Shown piece after piece: positions 35,811 to 46,844 of a DNA stretch of 64,000 bases. How positions within the stretch are numbered: the first letter of the stretch is position 1; each line of letters starts with the position of its first letter. This DNA comes from Undaria pinnatifida (lineage: Eukaryota > Sar > Phaeophyceae > Laminariales > Alariaceae): the NCBI GenBank assembly GCA_012845835.1, contig JABAKD010000002.1:5640106-5704105 (forward strand), in the 5' to 3' direction. Under the pieces are notes generated by a model. That model ran no database searches. It was not told the origin of the DNA and worked only from the letters and a program-made list of their open reading frames with translations. The position numbers and the translations under genes were made by a program.

Positions 35811-37039
35811 TGTAGTGAAATCAGATTTCGACCGTGCTCCCGTTAAAATATTTCATATATATATATCCCACGTTATTCCAAACAAACAGGTGACTGGATG
35901 GTGCACTACAGCATCACTACTCGTGGGATCTTGCGTGAAGCAAGCAGTGAACAACGGCGCTGCCGAACAGCAAAATTAATAAGAGTACCGGGGAGGTAAA
36001 AATGAAAAGCACTACAGAATATTAGCATGGCCAAGGAATTTGCATGGACAAGGATTCCTTGGCAAGCACTCTTCCGAGCCGTCGCCTACAGACAGCCGTT
36101 GGTTAGAACAGCAACGAAGCGGTGTGCACTGCCCGTTTCACCCGGCGTCTGGCTATTATGTTGGATACACCACATACACGGCGTATACCACACCGTTAAC
36201 ATTAACCCTGGCGCCCTGACGGGACCCGCCAATAGCGACCAAGACCACAATGAATACATCCGTACCATCTCGCAAAACGACTATGAATAGGAAAAGCACA
36301 CAGTAGTACAGAATAGGTGTGCCTCATGCTGCGTGAATGCGGCACAGACCCTTTTAACCTTGCGGGTCTCAATCCCACCCCATCACGGCAAGCGTTCGCG
36401 TTGCGTCGCGCGGCCGATTACGTATATATAGTCGTCATACTTGATTGAGTTCGTTGTAACCTCTTTGGAGCGCTCGGGAGATAAACGAAAGAGGTGTTCT
36501 GTGGAGGAGGGGCTGATCTAGAAAAAAGAAGAAAACGACAGAACCAAATTCTACAATGAAGCCGGCATCGGTCGCACGTCGAGGCCAGGGCTCCTGGGAT
36601 AGGTGACGCACGATGCGGGGTGTGAAATATGTACAAAGAGCGAGAGGTTATAGGGCACTCACGGAAAGCAGGACACTATCCAATTTATGGGGCTCCGTGT
36701 GCTCACTCGACGGTATTCAATGTCTCACTTGCAATTTTTCTGGCCGCAATACGCAGATTAGGTGTCTAGACTATATATGTGTGTGTTTCATAACAACAGA
36801 AAAGGGTTACAGGGGTGCGCTGCCTTTTGGAATTGGAAGATACAGCAGAAACTCGAAAGGTATCGTTCGATAATTATTATTGTGGTTTCAAACAAACCCA
36901 GGTGTTCAGATACCGTAGGATGAGCGACTCAGAAACATTCCAAGCACACCGAGGTCACCCCGACGATGCGTGTTCCTTTAGTTGCCGCGTGCTCTGGACG
37001 CAGGCATCTATTACATACCTCGACAAATGTACTGGGCTA
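35811..37039. other. Gene A intron 1, no element recognised
   Basis: Short open frames without motifs. Confidence 0.5.
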
Positions 37040-38290
37040 GTGTCACACAAGAGGGCAGACGACAGAAAGCGGTATACCACCACCATTCCGCGCCGCTGTG
37101 CGGTACAGCAGAATACACCTACGCTTTTGACCCCGATCCGCGACGCTAATTAGTCAACTCAGCCTCGTACCGGTTTTTGACACCAACTCCTTGCGGTACA
37201 TCGTACCGCGGCTTCTCAGATCGGCCGTCACCGTTTCCCGACGTGATGCATAACGCTTTCTGTCGCAAAATACACCATGCGGACCGACTTTGCCCCAAGC
37301 TCTTCGCGGCCAGTAGCCGTTCAGTTTCCGACCGAATCTCAACCATGAGCACAACGTCATGTAACATCCATGGAACGAGACGCGTTTTTCATATTCCTTC
37401 ATAACTCGGATTACTTTACATGTTTAGAGCAATCATTGCAACACCCCCTCGCGCACACAGCAAGAACGCTGCTCAACCATATGTAGCTCGCACCATACCT
37501 AGCTAGCACACCCCACGTACACGTGTCATAGTTTGCTTTTGTGGTCCTCACATTCACTCGCAAAATCAAGTCCGTGGTCACAGGACAAGCTCCAGTAGAC
37601 TATTGGGTTAGGTACGGATGGATAACGGGGAAAGGGCAAAGGGACCAGGAGGGAGTGACGGTCCCGCTACAGGCGTACGACGGCCGACCCTGTTGGCTCA
37701 CGCACACGATGACGTCGGCCTTCCGCCTTGCGAGTTCATACAGCGAATTATTACGTTGCAATCCACGCAAGGAGAAGACGCCACCACGTAAACTTGGTAG
37801 TCAATAACTTGGGCACACTTGAGATTACCGGAAATCACTTATCATGCACTGCCCATACCCTAAAACCTATTAAACAATGAACGAGGGTCTTGAGTGGTGG
37901 CGTCATCAGTGTGGTCGTACACTGCTGGTATATCCATATATCTGAAAAAGCGTCGCTCCGTGGATGCTACATGACGTTGTGCACATGGTTCAGGTTGGGT
38001 CGGAGATTGAAAGACTATTGGCCGTGAAGTGCCTGGGGCAAAGTCAGTCGGCATGGTGTATTTTGCGACAGAAAGCGGTATGGGTCCTGTCAGGAAAAGG
38101 TGGCGGCCGAGATGAGAAGCCGCAGTACGACGTACTACCGCAAGGAGTTGGTGTAAAAAACCGGTACAAGGCTGAGTTGACCAATTAGCGTCGCGGATCG
38201 GGGTCAAAAACCTAGGTGTATTCTGCTGTACCGCACGGTGGCGCGGAATGATGGTGATATACCGCTTTGTGTCGTCTGCCCTTCACACAA
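37040..38290. repeat. Long inverted repeat, arms about 330 bases
   Basis: The left arm (about 37040-37375) and right arm (about 37960-38290) are reverse complements with roughly 80% identity. They are separated by about 585 bases of unrelated sequence. Each arm has an open frame of 73-74 codons in matching position (37146-37367 minus; 37964-38188 plus), both with AWCILRQKA and QGVGVKNRY and the same stop. It lies in gene A intron 1. It could be a fold-back transposon or inverted gene fragments. Confidence 0.75.
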
Positions 38291-39625
38291 TGTACGGCAA
38301 GCCACGCGGTCGACTCGCCCGCACTGCTTGCTGTCGATGTTGCTGCAAACATCTGTGTTTCATATTTGTCTGTGCATGTGTGGACATCATCTGGACTCGA
38401 ACAAGTATCTGCAGCCGGCTCCGCCACCCATCACCTCGGAGACAGCTTCTTTCTACCACAACCCATTGGATTAAGGAAAGCTGTAAACACCAACGAGGAT
38501 CTGACAAGAAAAAAATGCCTGGTAGACTGTGTAGAAAACGGTGCCTGTGAAGCGCAAAACAAAAACAGGGGGTCATCGATACCTGCGGCTAAGTTGCTGG
38601 GGATAGCATTTATTGAACCGGGTCGTTGATTAGTTGGGTGGTGGTGATCGGTTGTATATATCATTGTTAGTCTTTAGTCGCGGCGGGGCACCGACGAGCA
38701 GACTGGCAGGATATAGTCGACGGCCACATTTCTTGTTGACTATTTCAATACCACCTCCAATGTCAGGCCCAGATCACAGTTCCACGATTTCGTACTGTCC
38801 ATCCATATCCTCCGTCGATGAATACGCGCAACGCGGCTTCTATTTCCACAACCATTATCAGCCTTCCTTCTAGACTTGCGCCTACGTATATAAAACCGGT
38901 CGCCCCGGTGGCGTATCAGGTTATATAATATTCTCGCGCCTGGTATACGTCAGTTTCGTGAGTTCGAGCCCCGCCGAGTGCATGCTCGTATAAATTCGTT
39001 GGGACTTTTTCTTGTAGACAAATTGACTTTAGCGGAAAGCGCGAGAGCGTGAGTTAGCAACATTCGATGAACAATCGACGAGCAGTGGGATTGCTGAACC
39101 CTTAGCGCGATAAAAATTGAAGGCAAGAACCGGGGAGGAGAAGGGATGACACCTGTGACCACGGCTTGTCCAGAAGCTGGAAAGTATAAAGTGTGAAAAA
39201 AAAAAAAGATACATACTCCGGAGTATATACGGGGACAGACGACATATAATTAAAGTGGTGCCATTTCCCCCCGGACAGCAGTGGCCTCCCTATATTGTGC
39301 CGGAATGTGCACTATAGAGGGAAACACGAGCACTATAGCGGCAACCGGCACTACTCCGCGTACTGCCAATACTGGTTGTTCCCATGTGTGGTCCAAACGA
39401 TATCACAGGCACTACAGCGGGCAACCCCGGCACTATTTTAATCGGACCTATTGCGGGATCTCTCCATTGTACTGGTCAAAGGATTTGCGTTGTTTGTGAC
39501 CGGGGCGAAAGTCAAAAGGCTGCTTTGATATAATAGCGCGTACCTCAATCATCCCCACAGCCTGTGTAATGATACCGTAAGATGTCCTGTGAATACCAGA
39601 TACACACTACATGGTGAGCTATAAA
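38291..39625. other. Gene A intron 1, no family recognised
   Basis: At 39295-39450 GCACTATAGCGG-like pieces recur irregularly. The open frames at 38238-38664 overlap on both strands and look fortuitous. Confidence 0.45.
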
Positions 39626-39875
39626 CGAGTCGTTCTACGATAGACCCCCAACGTTTCTTGAACGAAATCGCCGGTTTCGAAAGCATCTCCCGGTCGTATC
39701 TTCTGAAATACGGTGTTCCTCTACAACGACACCCCGACGTCATCGATCGATGTGATAGACCTTTCCACCAAATAAATTGTATGGATCCTTTTTTTTTCAA
39801 TGGTGTCCTTCCTTGTGTCGAGCAGCCATGAAACGTTCCTTAAACAAAATCGCGGGGGCTATTGTAGAAGCAGTC
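39626..39875 (-). mobile_element. M2 MITE, inverted
   Basis: Starts GAGTCGTTCTACGATAGACC and ends GGGGGCTATTGTAGAAGCAG, with reverse landmarks CCGGTTTCGAAAGC, GACGTCATCGATCGATG and AGCCATGAAACG. Confidence 0.8.
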
Positions 39876-40040
39876 ACACTTGTATGGGCTGGTAAGGGTG
39901 TTACTAGCGCGGTCGCTAATTTTTTGCGCTTCGGTTCGTACAAAAAAGAGTGTTGTCGCCCTTTTCAACTGACAAATCGCCCCGGATTTGAAGCCAACCG
40001 CATATCCTGAGAGCCAGGCTTTACACACAGTTGTAACATA

Positions 40041-40443
40041 ATGTTAAGGTATTGGTGGGGTATTAGTCCGTTAGATCACTTGCAAAAGGTTAACCAACCC
40101 TGTCTACCGGAACTAAGCCTTATATCACTCTCCCCCACCTCAAACGGCGGGATAGCAGATCGGCCGGATATACGGGCGGACCTTTTAATATCCAAGCGGT
40201 TTCATTTCCTGGGTATACCGGGGAGAGTTTTCCCAAGTTCGACGTGGGGAAAGTCTGAACACGTTTGTTATTGGGGATGGTGGGGACTTGAACCCACGAC
40301 CCAAGAAACATGTCCTGCCGACGACGATTTTTTTTTAGGAATTAAAGGGGTATTAGTCCGTTTGTCCGCTTGCAAATGGTAAACCAATAACTTACCTTCC
40401 CCAAGCTAAGCCTTATAACTATAACAACCAAGCCGTGCTGCGA
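40041..40443 (+). repeat. S element: tRNA-related unit flanked by direct repeats
   Basis: The stretch GGTATTAGTCCG...CTAAGCCTTATA occurs at 40055-40125 and again at about 40349-40432. Between them are CGGCGGGATAGCAGATCGGC, TTTCATTTCCTGGGTATACC, and GGTGGGGACTTGAACCCACG, which is the complement of a tRNA T-arm. It could be a tRNA-derived SINE or a miniature terminal-repeat retroelement. Confidence 0.65.
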
Positions 40444-40532
40444 TTACGATTGCACTTTTGAGCTGAACCATTTGTCACCGATGGAGAATCTCGACTGAGG
40501 ATATGTCCACTCCTCTATCATCTTGATTTCTA

Positions 40533-40640
40533 CTGATTCTACGATAGACCCCGCGCCCCCCCCCAAAACCAACGATTTTTCCTTAAAAAAACGTTTGATG
40601 GCTGCTCGACTCTAGGATTCATTCGAAAAAACTATTTCCA
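40533..40640 (+). mobile_element. M2 MITE, 5' fragment
   Basis: ACTGATTCTACGATAGACCC and GGCTGCTCGACTC are present. The rest is replaced by an inverted H-element end. Confidence 0.65.
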
Positions 40641-40644
40641 TGTA

Positions 40645-42535
40645 TCTGTTGACCCTGATAGCTACGCTGTACTTGCAAGGGGAGTCGCCGGCCTATATCC
40701 TTAATGAGGACACACAACCCATAATGCGTGCGATCGGAGTATCACACACAGCTTGCAAAGATGAATTTCGACAATATATTCGATCTCACAGCTGGAGTGT
40801 ATTATTACTTTTATGTTATATGCAGTATATTATAAAAATTATAATGCACTCCAGCTGTGAGATCGATTTCTTTTCTGTCGAAACTCATATTTGCAAGCTG
40901 TGTGATACTCCGATCGCGCGTATCACGGGTTGTGTGTCCTCATTAAGGATATAGGTCGGCGAGTCCCCTTAAGGCTTGCAACTACTGTGTAGCTATCAGG
41001 GTCAACAGGGTGATGTTAGGCAGTCTGTGTGCGGAAACCGTACAACCCGTTTCTGAGGGGGACAAAATATGACAGCTGTGGAAGGAAATGCATCAGTTTA
41101 TCAAGTGAATCCTGTAAGTCGAATATCCGGTGAGGGGAGGGCGGAGTGTTTAAGGACGTGGGGGCCTGATTGTGATCAAAAGGGGGGCAAGAGGGGGGGA
41201 GGGGGGGGAGGGAACGGGTGGTGCAGATCTTTTCGTGCGTGGAAACTAGTATTATTTCTTGTGGGGAAGGGGGGGGGGTGTGGCGGGGGACGCCGGGGGC
41301 GGGGGGGGAGGGCTTTAGGTCGCATAGATGTAGGGGTTTGCTATACGCGTGGTGCTAGGTGTAGGCGATGGTGCGGGTGGTGGGGAAGGAGGGGGCGTTG
41401 GGGGCGGGGGTGGGTGGGAATTGCAGCAGCGGCATGGACGGCTCTGAAACGATAACGAAGCGATATCTAGGCCGTGGAAGTGTTTATTCTATAGTATAGG
41501 TGGGGCGTTTAGGCAACAGGAATCGAGGGGAAAAAAAGGCGGGGGGAGGGGGGGGGGGGGGGGGGAAGGGTTATCAAGAGGTTTGGGTCACATAAAATAT
41601 ATAAATCAAGAATTTGACCGACACTGATGTTCGCAACATTGTAAGAGATCTTCCGATCGCGCGTATTGATCATATATGTAGGGGCTTGCTATACGCGCGG
41701 TGCTAGGTCTAGGCGATCGTGCGGGGTGTGGGGAAAGAGGGGGCGTTGGAGGGGGGGAGGGGGGATGAATGAAAGCTACGTCATGGATGGCTAGAAAGAT
41801 AATGACGTGATATCAATTGCTTAGAAGTGCTTATTACTCTGGCCGATTTCGATTGTAAGTGGGGCGTTTGAACGAACTGGGCGGGGAACAAAGGGGGGGG
41901 GAGGGGGGGGGGGGGGCGGGGCGGAGATGAGTTGGAGCTACGGCAAGGACGGCTAGATGGATAATGAGATGATATCAGCTGGCTGGTAGTGTTTACTACT
42001 CTGGCAGATTTTGATTTCAGGTGGTGCGTTTAAACAAGAGGAATCGGGGGGGGCGGGGAGGCGGCGAGCATTTCAATGTGTGCGCGGAAACTATAGACCC
42101 TTGAAGGAGACGAATCTGACGGTTGCAGCAAGAAGACACCCCTGTATATCACCCGCCTGGTAATGTTTATTTTCACTTTTTTTTTCCAGAAGGTTTGATG
42201 TCACATGCAGTATGCAACCCAGTTCTTGGGTGTAGTAAACAACGTGTTAAAAGCTTCATAATTTGTTATTGTACATGGATCGAAAAATAGAATATTTTAA
42301 TCGATAGGTACAGTCATGTAGATACCAATTATTCTCTGACATCGCTAATTTATGAAAGAGATGCATATTATTGCCAAATACAACAGGCGAGGTGATGTGG
42401 TCATGCAATGTCACCGCCATTGAGAACGACAGGGAGTGAGAACGACAGGGAGAGATGCGAATCGTTATTGTTTTGAAAAGAACGCTTCGTGTACACGCGC
42501 TCAATTACGTTACTTCGTTAGTCATACTTCGCTTG
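40645..42535. repeat. H element with inverted left ends
   Basis: From 40645 to 40805 the left end runs in reverse (CACACACAGCTTGCAAAGAT, CTCACAGCTGGAGTGTATTA). From 40838 it starts again forward and continues through G tracts to the TGTACATGGATCGAAAAATA tail. The two ends form an inverted pair with a short spacer. Confidence 0.78.
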
Positions 42536-42867
42536 GCATAGGTTGGGAGGCGATCATGCAGACGGTATGTACGGAATACCTTACGTAATAAGTTGGTAGT
42601 GCGGTTTACCGCAATTGTAGCATATCTGTCTGTATCTTCTTTTCACAGTATTATTGTCTCACACATACGATTTTACGCCTATGATTTTTGCCGTGCCGAT
42701 GTGGGGCTCTGAAGTCGCCAAATCCAAGACAGAGATGCATCTTACAAATACACCAAGCGAGGTGACGTGGGCATGCGATGTCACCGCTATTAAACGCGAG
42801 GGTTACTTTACTTTGTTGGGCATTACATAGTGTATTTTAATTTTTATAATATATGTTTCTTGTTTGC

Positions 42868-43022
42868 AAAGAAGGACTATCGAACGATGACGCCGGGGTG
42901 GCACGGGTGGCCGTGGTTCTGGATATTCGGCCGGGAGCTGGTTTCAAAAACAAGTAACAACTGGCGATTTCGTGGAATATTAGTTGGGGGGACGACCATC
43001 GTAGAACGATTGTTTCCCAAGT
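42868..43022 (+). mobile_element. M2 MITE, 3' fragment
   Basis: It carries GGACTATCGAACGATGACGC, GGGAGCTGGTTTCAAAAAC and terminal CGACCATCGTAGAACGATT. It follows the tail of an H element. Confidence 0.7.
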
Positions 43023-43180
43023 TCTACAGCTTGCATTTCTGAAAATCTCTAGCTACCTTCGAGTGGCTCGCTCGAATGTGCTTCCGGCTTACCATACACT
43101 TGGCCGCAAAGTCGGTTGCTGGATTAGGTAGTATCTAGTTTCTAGAACCTAGGGCTCCCCACCTGGAGATCCTCGTCAAA

Positions 43181-43265
43181 TTTAGCTACCAGATATTACC
43201 CTTCCATTCGCGTGGCGAGCATTTTAGCTACCAGATCTCACCCTTCCATTCGCGTGGCAAGCATC
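43181..43265. repeat. Tandem duplication of 42 bases
   Basis: TTTAGCTACCAGAT and CCCTTCCATTCGCGTGGC recur at 43181 and 43223. It lies in gene A intron 1, just past the exon I donor. Confidence 0.85.
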
Positions 43266-43307
43266 TTGCTCACGCTGAATATACTGCTAATAAATTGTTA
43301 CCCCCAC

Positions 43308-43787
43308 CTTTACGAGAGAGATTTTTGCTTCCTCGGAGCCCATGCCGCTCCCTTCAAGCTCGACCGCAACAGAGCGTCCCTCGCAGATGCGCTTCAACGA
43401 TAAGCTCACCGTATCCCCATCGGAATCTTCGGGAGCAAAGTCGATAAGCGCCTGCGTGCAGCTCTGCACGCTGTCTATCAAATGGTACGACACCGACGGT
43501 TCGTCCAGACATGATGATGATGCCTTCGAAGAGTTCCCCCACCTCTCCCAAAGCACCAGCTCATGCGTTTCCGAGTTGATGCGCAGCGCCCCCTCAAGAA
43601 TGCCTTCGTCTTCCAAGTCTCGGAGCTTGCGCCCACCCAGGTTAAGATTTTTATGGTACGTCGCCTGATATCTCCTGGCAACGTCGGCGAGAGGCAAGGG
43701 CCCATGGTATCGTACGACGTCGACGAGCTCTCCCACGTATTCCCTGCCAGAGCGATACCTGCCCATCCTGCTCGAAAACTGCGGCAT
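43308..43787 (-). CDS. Gene A exon I: LOTUS-like domain and start of exonuclease domain
   Basis: The exon encodes 160 residues and ends at donor GTAAAG|GTGGGG. REYVGELVDVVRYHGPLPLA, followed by a tyrosine and a GGRKLRDLEDEG helix, fits the LOTUS pattern. SYHLIDSVQSC and SVAVELEGSGMG fit the first strands of an EXD1-type exonuclease (normal motif VDLEG; here E-L-E). I chose the ATG at 43787 because it lines up with the start of gene B. The frame stays open upstream to an ATG at 44063, which would add 92 residues with no counterpart in B. This exon and B exon I share YHxIDSVQSC and DGDxVSLSLxRICEGRxVAV. Confidence 0.82.
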
Positions 43788-46259
43788 AGTAGTGATTGTA
43801 GTATTTTGATGCGCCTTCAAGGAGCGAGTATACACGAGGAAAGGAGAAGGAACTGGGGGAGAAAGGGTTGTGGTGTTCGATGCATGTTTTTTTATCGCGT
43901 GCGCCACGTTCGCCTCCGTCCGGCCGAATAGGGACACGACTGATTCGAATAAACAACATTTGTTCCACGAGTTGGAAACCTGTTGTATTTGTTCATTCGA
44001 ACGAGTTATAATGCACTGCACATCTTTCCCTTGGGGTTTCTCGAAACTGCTCTCATTCATCATCGTGCACAGAACAGGACCGTCCGTACCATAGCCTAGC
44101 CATTGGTATCGACTTCATTCTGTACGGAATATGTCTTTGGAATACGCTTAAACGTAGACCTGGGTACATGAGTAAGATTTTGTGTTAATAAATAGTACTA
44201 AAATAATGTGTTGCCTATATTTCCGGACCCAGGGTGGTCTCAACTAACTGTGCGCATGTCCCCAAGGATCCGTACGTCCGAGCGGGCAAGACCAAATACG
44301 TACAATTCATATCATACCCGAAAAAATTACATTATTGTACAAAAAAAAGAAATAATACACTCCAGCTATGAGATCGAAGATTATCATTTCGTCGAAACTC
44401 GTGTAGACTATGTGCAAGCTGTGTGTGATACTCTGATCGCGCGTATTGCTGGGTTTGTGTCCTCATTGAGGATATAGGTCGGCGACTCCCCTTGATATAA
44501 CATTGCATTAATTGTATTGCATCACTTATCATGCAGAAACAAGTGTTATGTTCGAGCTTCTCGAAGGTTCTCACTTTCCCGCAGCGTGTAGAGCCCTACA
44601 CGTGTACATACGGCTTTTTCAACGGTTCTCAATGCCCACGGCGCACTGCAACTATATATTATAAAAAAATGAAATATAGTCTATTAGATCTATGTATAGT
44701 TTCCGCGCACAGACTGCCTAACATCACCCTGTTGACCCTGATAGCTACACTGCAATGTAGTTTCAAGGGGAGTCACCGACCTATATCTTTAGATAAGGAC
44801 ACACAACCCGTAATACGCGCGATCGGAGTATCGCACACAGCTTGCAAAGATGAGTTTCGACAAAATATTCGATCTCACAGCTGGAGTGTATTTCAATTTT
44901 TATAATATAGAACTAGACTATATGTCATAGGGTAAAATAAAAATATTTGATTAGCCCCGGAATTCAAGTTTTTCCCGCAATGTATCTGTGTATTGAAAAA
45001 GTACACAAGGGCTCTAAGTACATGGATGCCGGGATATTGATATTGTGATATATGCCGTCAATCATGCGTCGGGTAGGGGGCAGGGCGGCACTTCGACGTG
45101 TCCGAAAATCAATACATAATGGAGAGGGAGAAACCCGGAGCCTCGAAATTTTAGCCGACGAAGGTATATGGAGTGGGTTCCACGTGGGCGGATGGGTTGG
45201 GGTCAAAATGACTTGGAGTATGGGTAGCAACCCCGCGATCATTGTGCTTTCCCGACCAACCCAAGAAGCCAGAGAAAAACATTGTGTGGGAGAAGTACTA
45301 TGGCCATTCCACCCACCCGCCCGACTTGGCATAAAATAGCAGAACAGTTTCTCTGTTTACACCTTTTTCGGATAGGCGCCGCGCTGAGGGCGCACTCAGA
45401 GCGGAGTTTATCCCGGGTAACACCCCCCCACTGGTGCATGAGGCCTCGTCTCTTCCGGCATTTACTTCAAATGATCGGTGTAGGCGCACAAGGATACAAC
45501 AGGCACGATAGCCGTTTATAAGTGCGAGGCGTCGTGTTTGGCGTTCGACCCGCCGACGACGTGGAAGCCACAAGTGCAATAATACGGCAACTCGACAGCA
45601 GTGCGTAGTAGTCCATTTTGCATTTTTCCGGTCGACCTTTTTTTTTTCTTCGCGCTTTACCTATCTATGGGGAAAGGAGTTAAATAACACAACAACAACT
45701 TCAAACGACAACCGTTCGTAGATCGTATGGCGCGTGCGGAGTAATCAGGCTTTGAGTTCTTCGTGAGCTTGGGTACTACTACTGTGTTACTAGTATAAAA
45801 CCCGAAAATTTGCTGTGTAAGGAGTGTCGGAAATAAATGCGTGATGCCCCACGGCTTTATCTACGTAGTCGTACGGCGATATAGTACCGATTAATGTACC
45901 TGGCCATGAGAAATGCCGTTGAAAAGCATTACGAATCAAGGAGCGTATCACCTCTGGAACAACAATATTGGACTATCGGACGCAGTGGGCTGGCCCATCC
46001 CACCTCGCGCACCGTACCCCCCCCCGAACGACATTTACTTGCCCCCCCTCCCTGTTCTCCGTGCTGGAGCATTGCATACAAAGCCGCTGCTGCGATCAAG
46101 GTGATACCGTTACGCCCACAGCATCTCCGCTTTTCACCTGCACGTACGGGAGGTTGGGCCTTCTGAGCAGCTCAATACTACGACACTGCTGCTGCTGTAG
46201 TCTACTCTTAGATACAAAAGCAGTAGACCACACACTCTGAAAAACATAGATCAAGAAGG
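43788..46259. promoter_or_regulatory. Divergent intergenic region between genes A and B
   Basis: Both genes are transcribed outward from this 2.5 kb stretch. It holds two H-element ends in inverted orientation (about 44340-44490 and 44690-44905). From about 44906 to 46259 I see no repeat family and no gene. No TATA box could be assigned with confidence. Confidence 0.4.
44340..44905. repeat. Two H left ends in inverted orientation
   Basis: A forward end is at 44350-44490 (ATACACTCCAGCTATGAGAT) and a longer reverse end at 44690-44905 (ending CTCACAGCTGGAGTGTATTT). About 200 bases lie between. This sits in the A/B intergenic region. Confidence 0.75.
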
Positions 46260-46844
46260 ATGAGCGACACCTACGAGGAAATACCGGCGGATGAGGAGGA
46301 ACCTTGTTGGCGCACACTCTCCAGGAATATCGTCGCTGCCGTGAGAACTCACGACGGACCCTTGCCCTTTAACGAAATCGGCGCGGTATACCAGTCAATC
46401 TGTGGACAACCCTTTAACTTGCGCGGCTATAAGCTTGCGGACTGCCTGCGACAAGAGAGTCAGTTGACAGGCGCCCTGCTGGTAAACTGGAAAACGAAAA
46501 CGCTGAGTCTCAAGAAGAAGAGACGTGGAGGCGCGCCGAAGGCGTTGGCTGCACCGCCGAGGGCGCCTACCGCACCGGCCACGAACCCCAGACGTGGCGC
46601 AACAGCACCATCGTCTGCAACGGAGCCGCCGGTGCAGTCTCCTGAAGATGTCATTCTGACGTCGTCGTACCATGTGATTGATAGCGTTCAGAGCTGCATG
46701 CTAGCGCTGATCGCCATATCTCCGGATGATGACGGAGATGCGGTAAGTCTGTCCCTGGCGCGGATTTGCGAGGGGCGTGTGGTCGCCGTCCAGCTGGAAG
46801 GGAGGGAGCTGGGCACCGAAGAAGGGAGACTGTCCCTCGCCAAG
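46260..46844 (+). CDS. Gene B exon I: LOTUS-like domain, linker, start of exonuclease domain
   Basis: The ATG follows agaagg, and the exon runs 195 codons to donor GCCAAG|GTGGGT. NIVAAVRTHDGPLPFNEIGA, then YQSICGQPFNLRGYKLADCL, fits the LOTUS/OST-HTH fold and aligns with gene A. A basic KKKRRGG patch begins an Ala/Pro/Thr linker that A lacks. The exonuclease part has VVAVQLEGRELG, where the usual first catalytic aspartate is glutamine. The same donor position and phase as A exon I support common descent. Without splicing the frame would run on to a TAG at 46896. Confidence 0.85.

Larger units (their letters stand above)
29840..43787 (-). other. Gene span A: LOTUS-like domain plus EXD1-like pseudo-exonuclease
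   Basis: Exons on the minus strand: I 43787-43308, II 33703-33575, III 32602-32415, IV 31649-31553, V 30669-30550, and possibly VI from 29919. Residues about 15-82 resemble a LOTUS/OST-HTH winged helix, and about 100-298 follow the DEDD 3'-5' exonuclease fold of EXD1/Egalitarian. The catalytic DxE is E143-L-E145, HD is H206-D207, D230 of DTQ is present, and the YxxxD pair is R288/S292, so nuclease activity is unlikely. Animal EXD1 proteins have also lost catalysis and act as RNA-binding partners in piRNA production. A comparable RNA-adaptor role is inferred, not shown. Gene B is its divergent paralogue. The 3' end is unresolved. Confidence 0.8.

Noticed and set aside
41069-41455. Gly/Arg-rich frames through H elements, here and at 34983-35424, 18638-21238 and 48785-49329
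   Set aside because: The glycine, proline and arginine runs are translations of poly-G/poly-C tracts and recur with the repeat.
46395-46673. 92-codon minus-strand frame across gene B exon I
   Set aside because: It is the antisense shadow of the supported exon.
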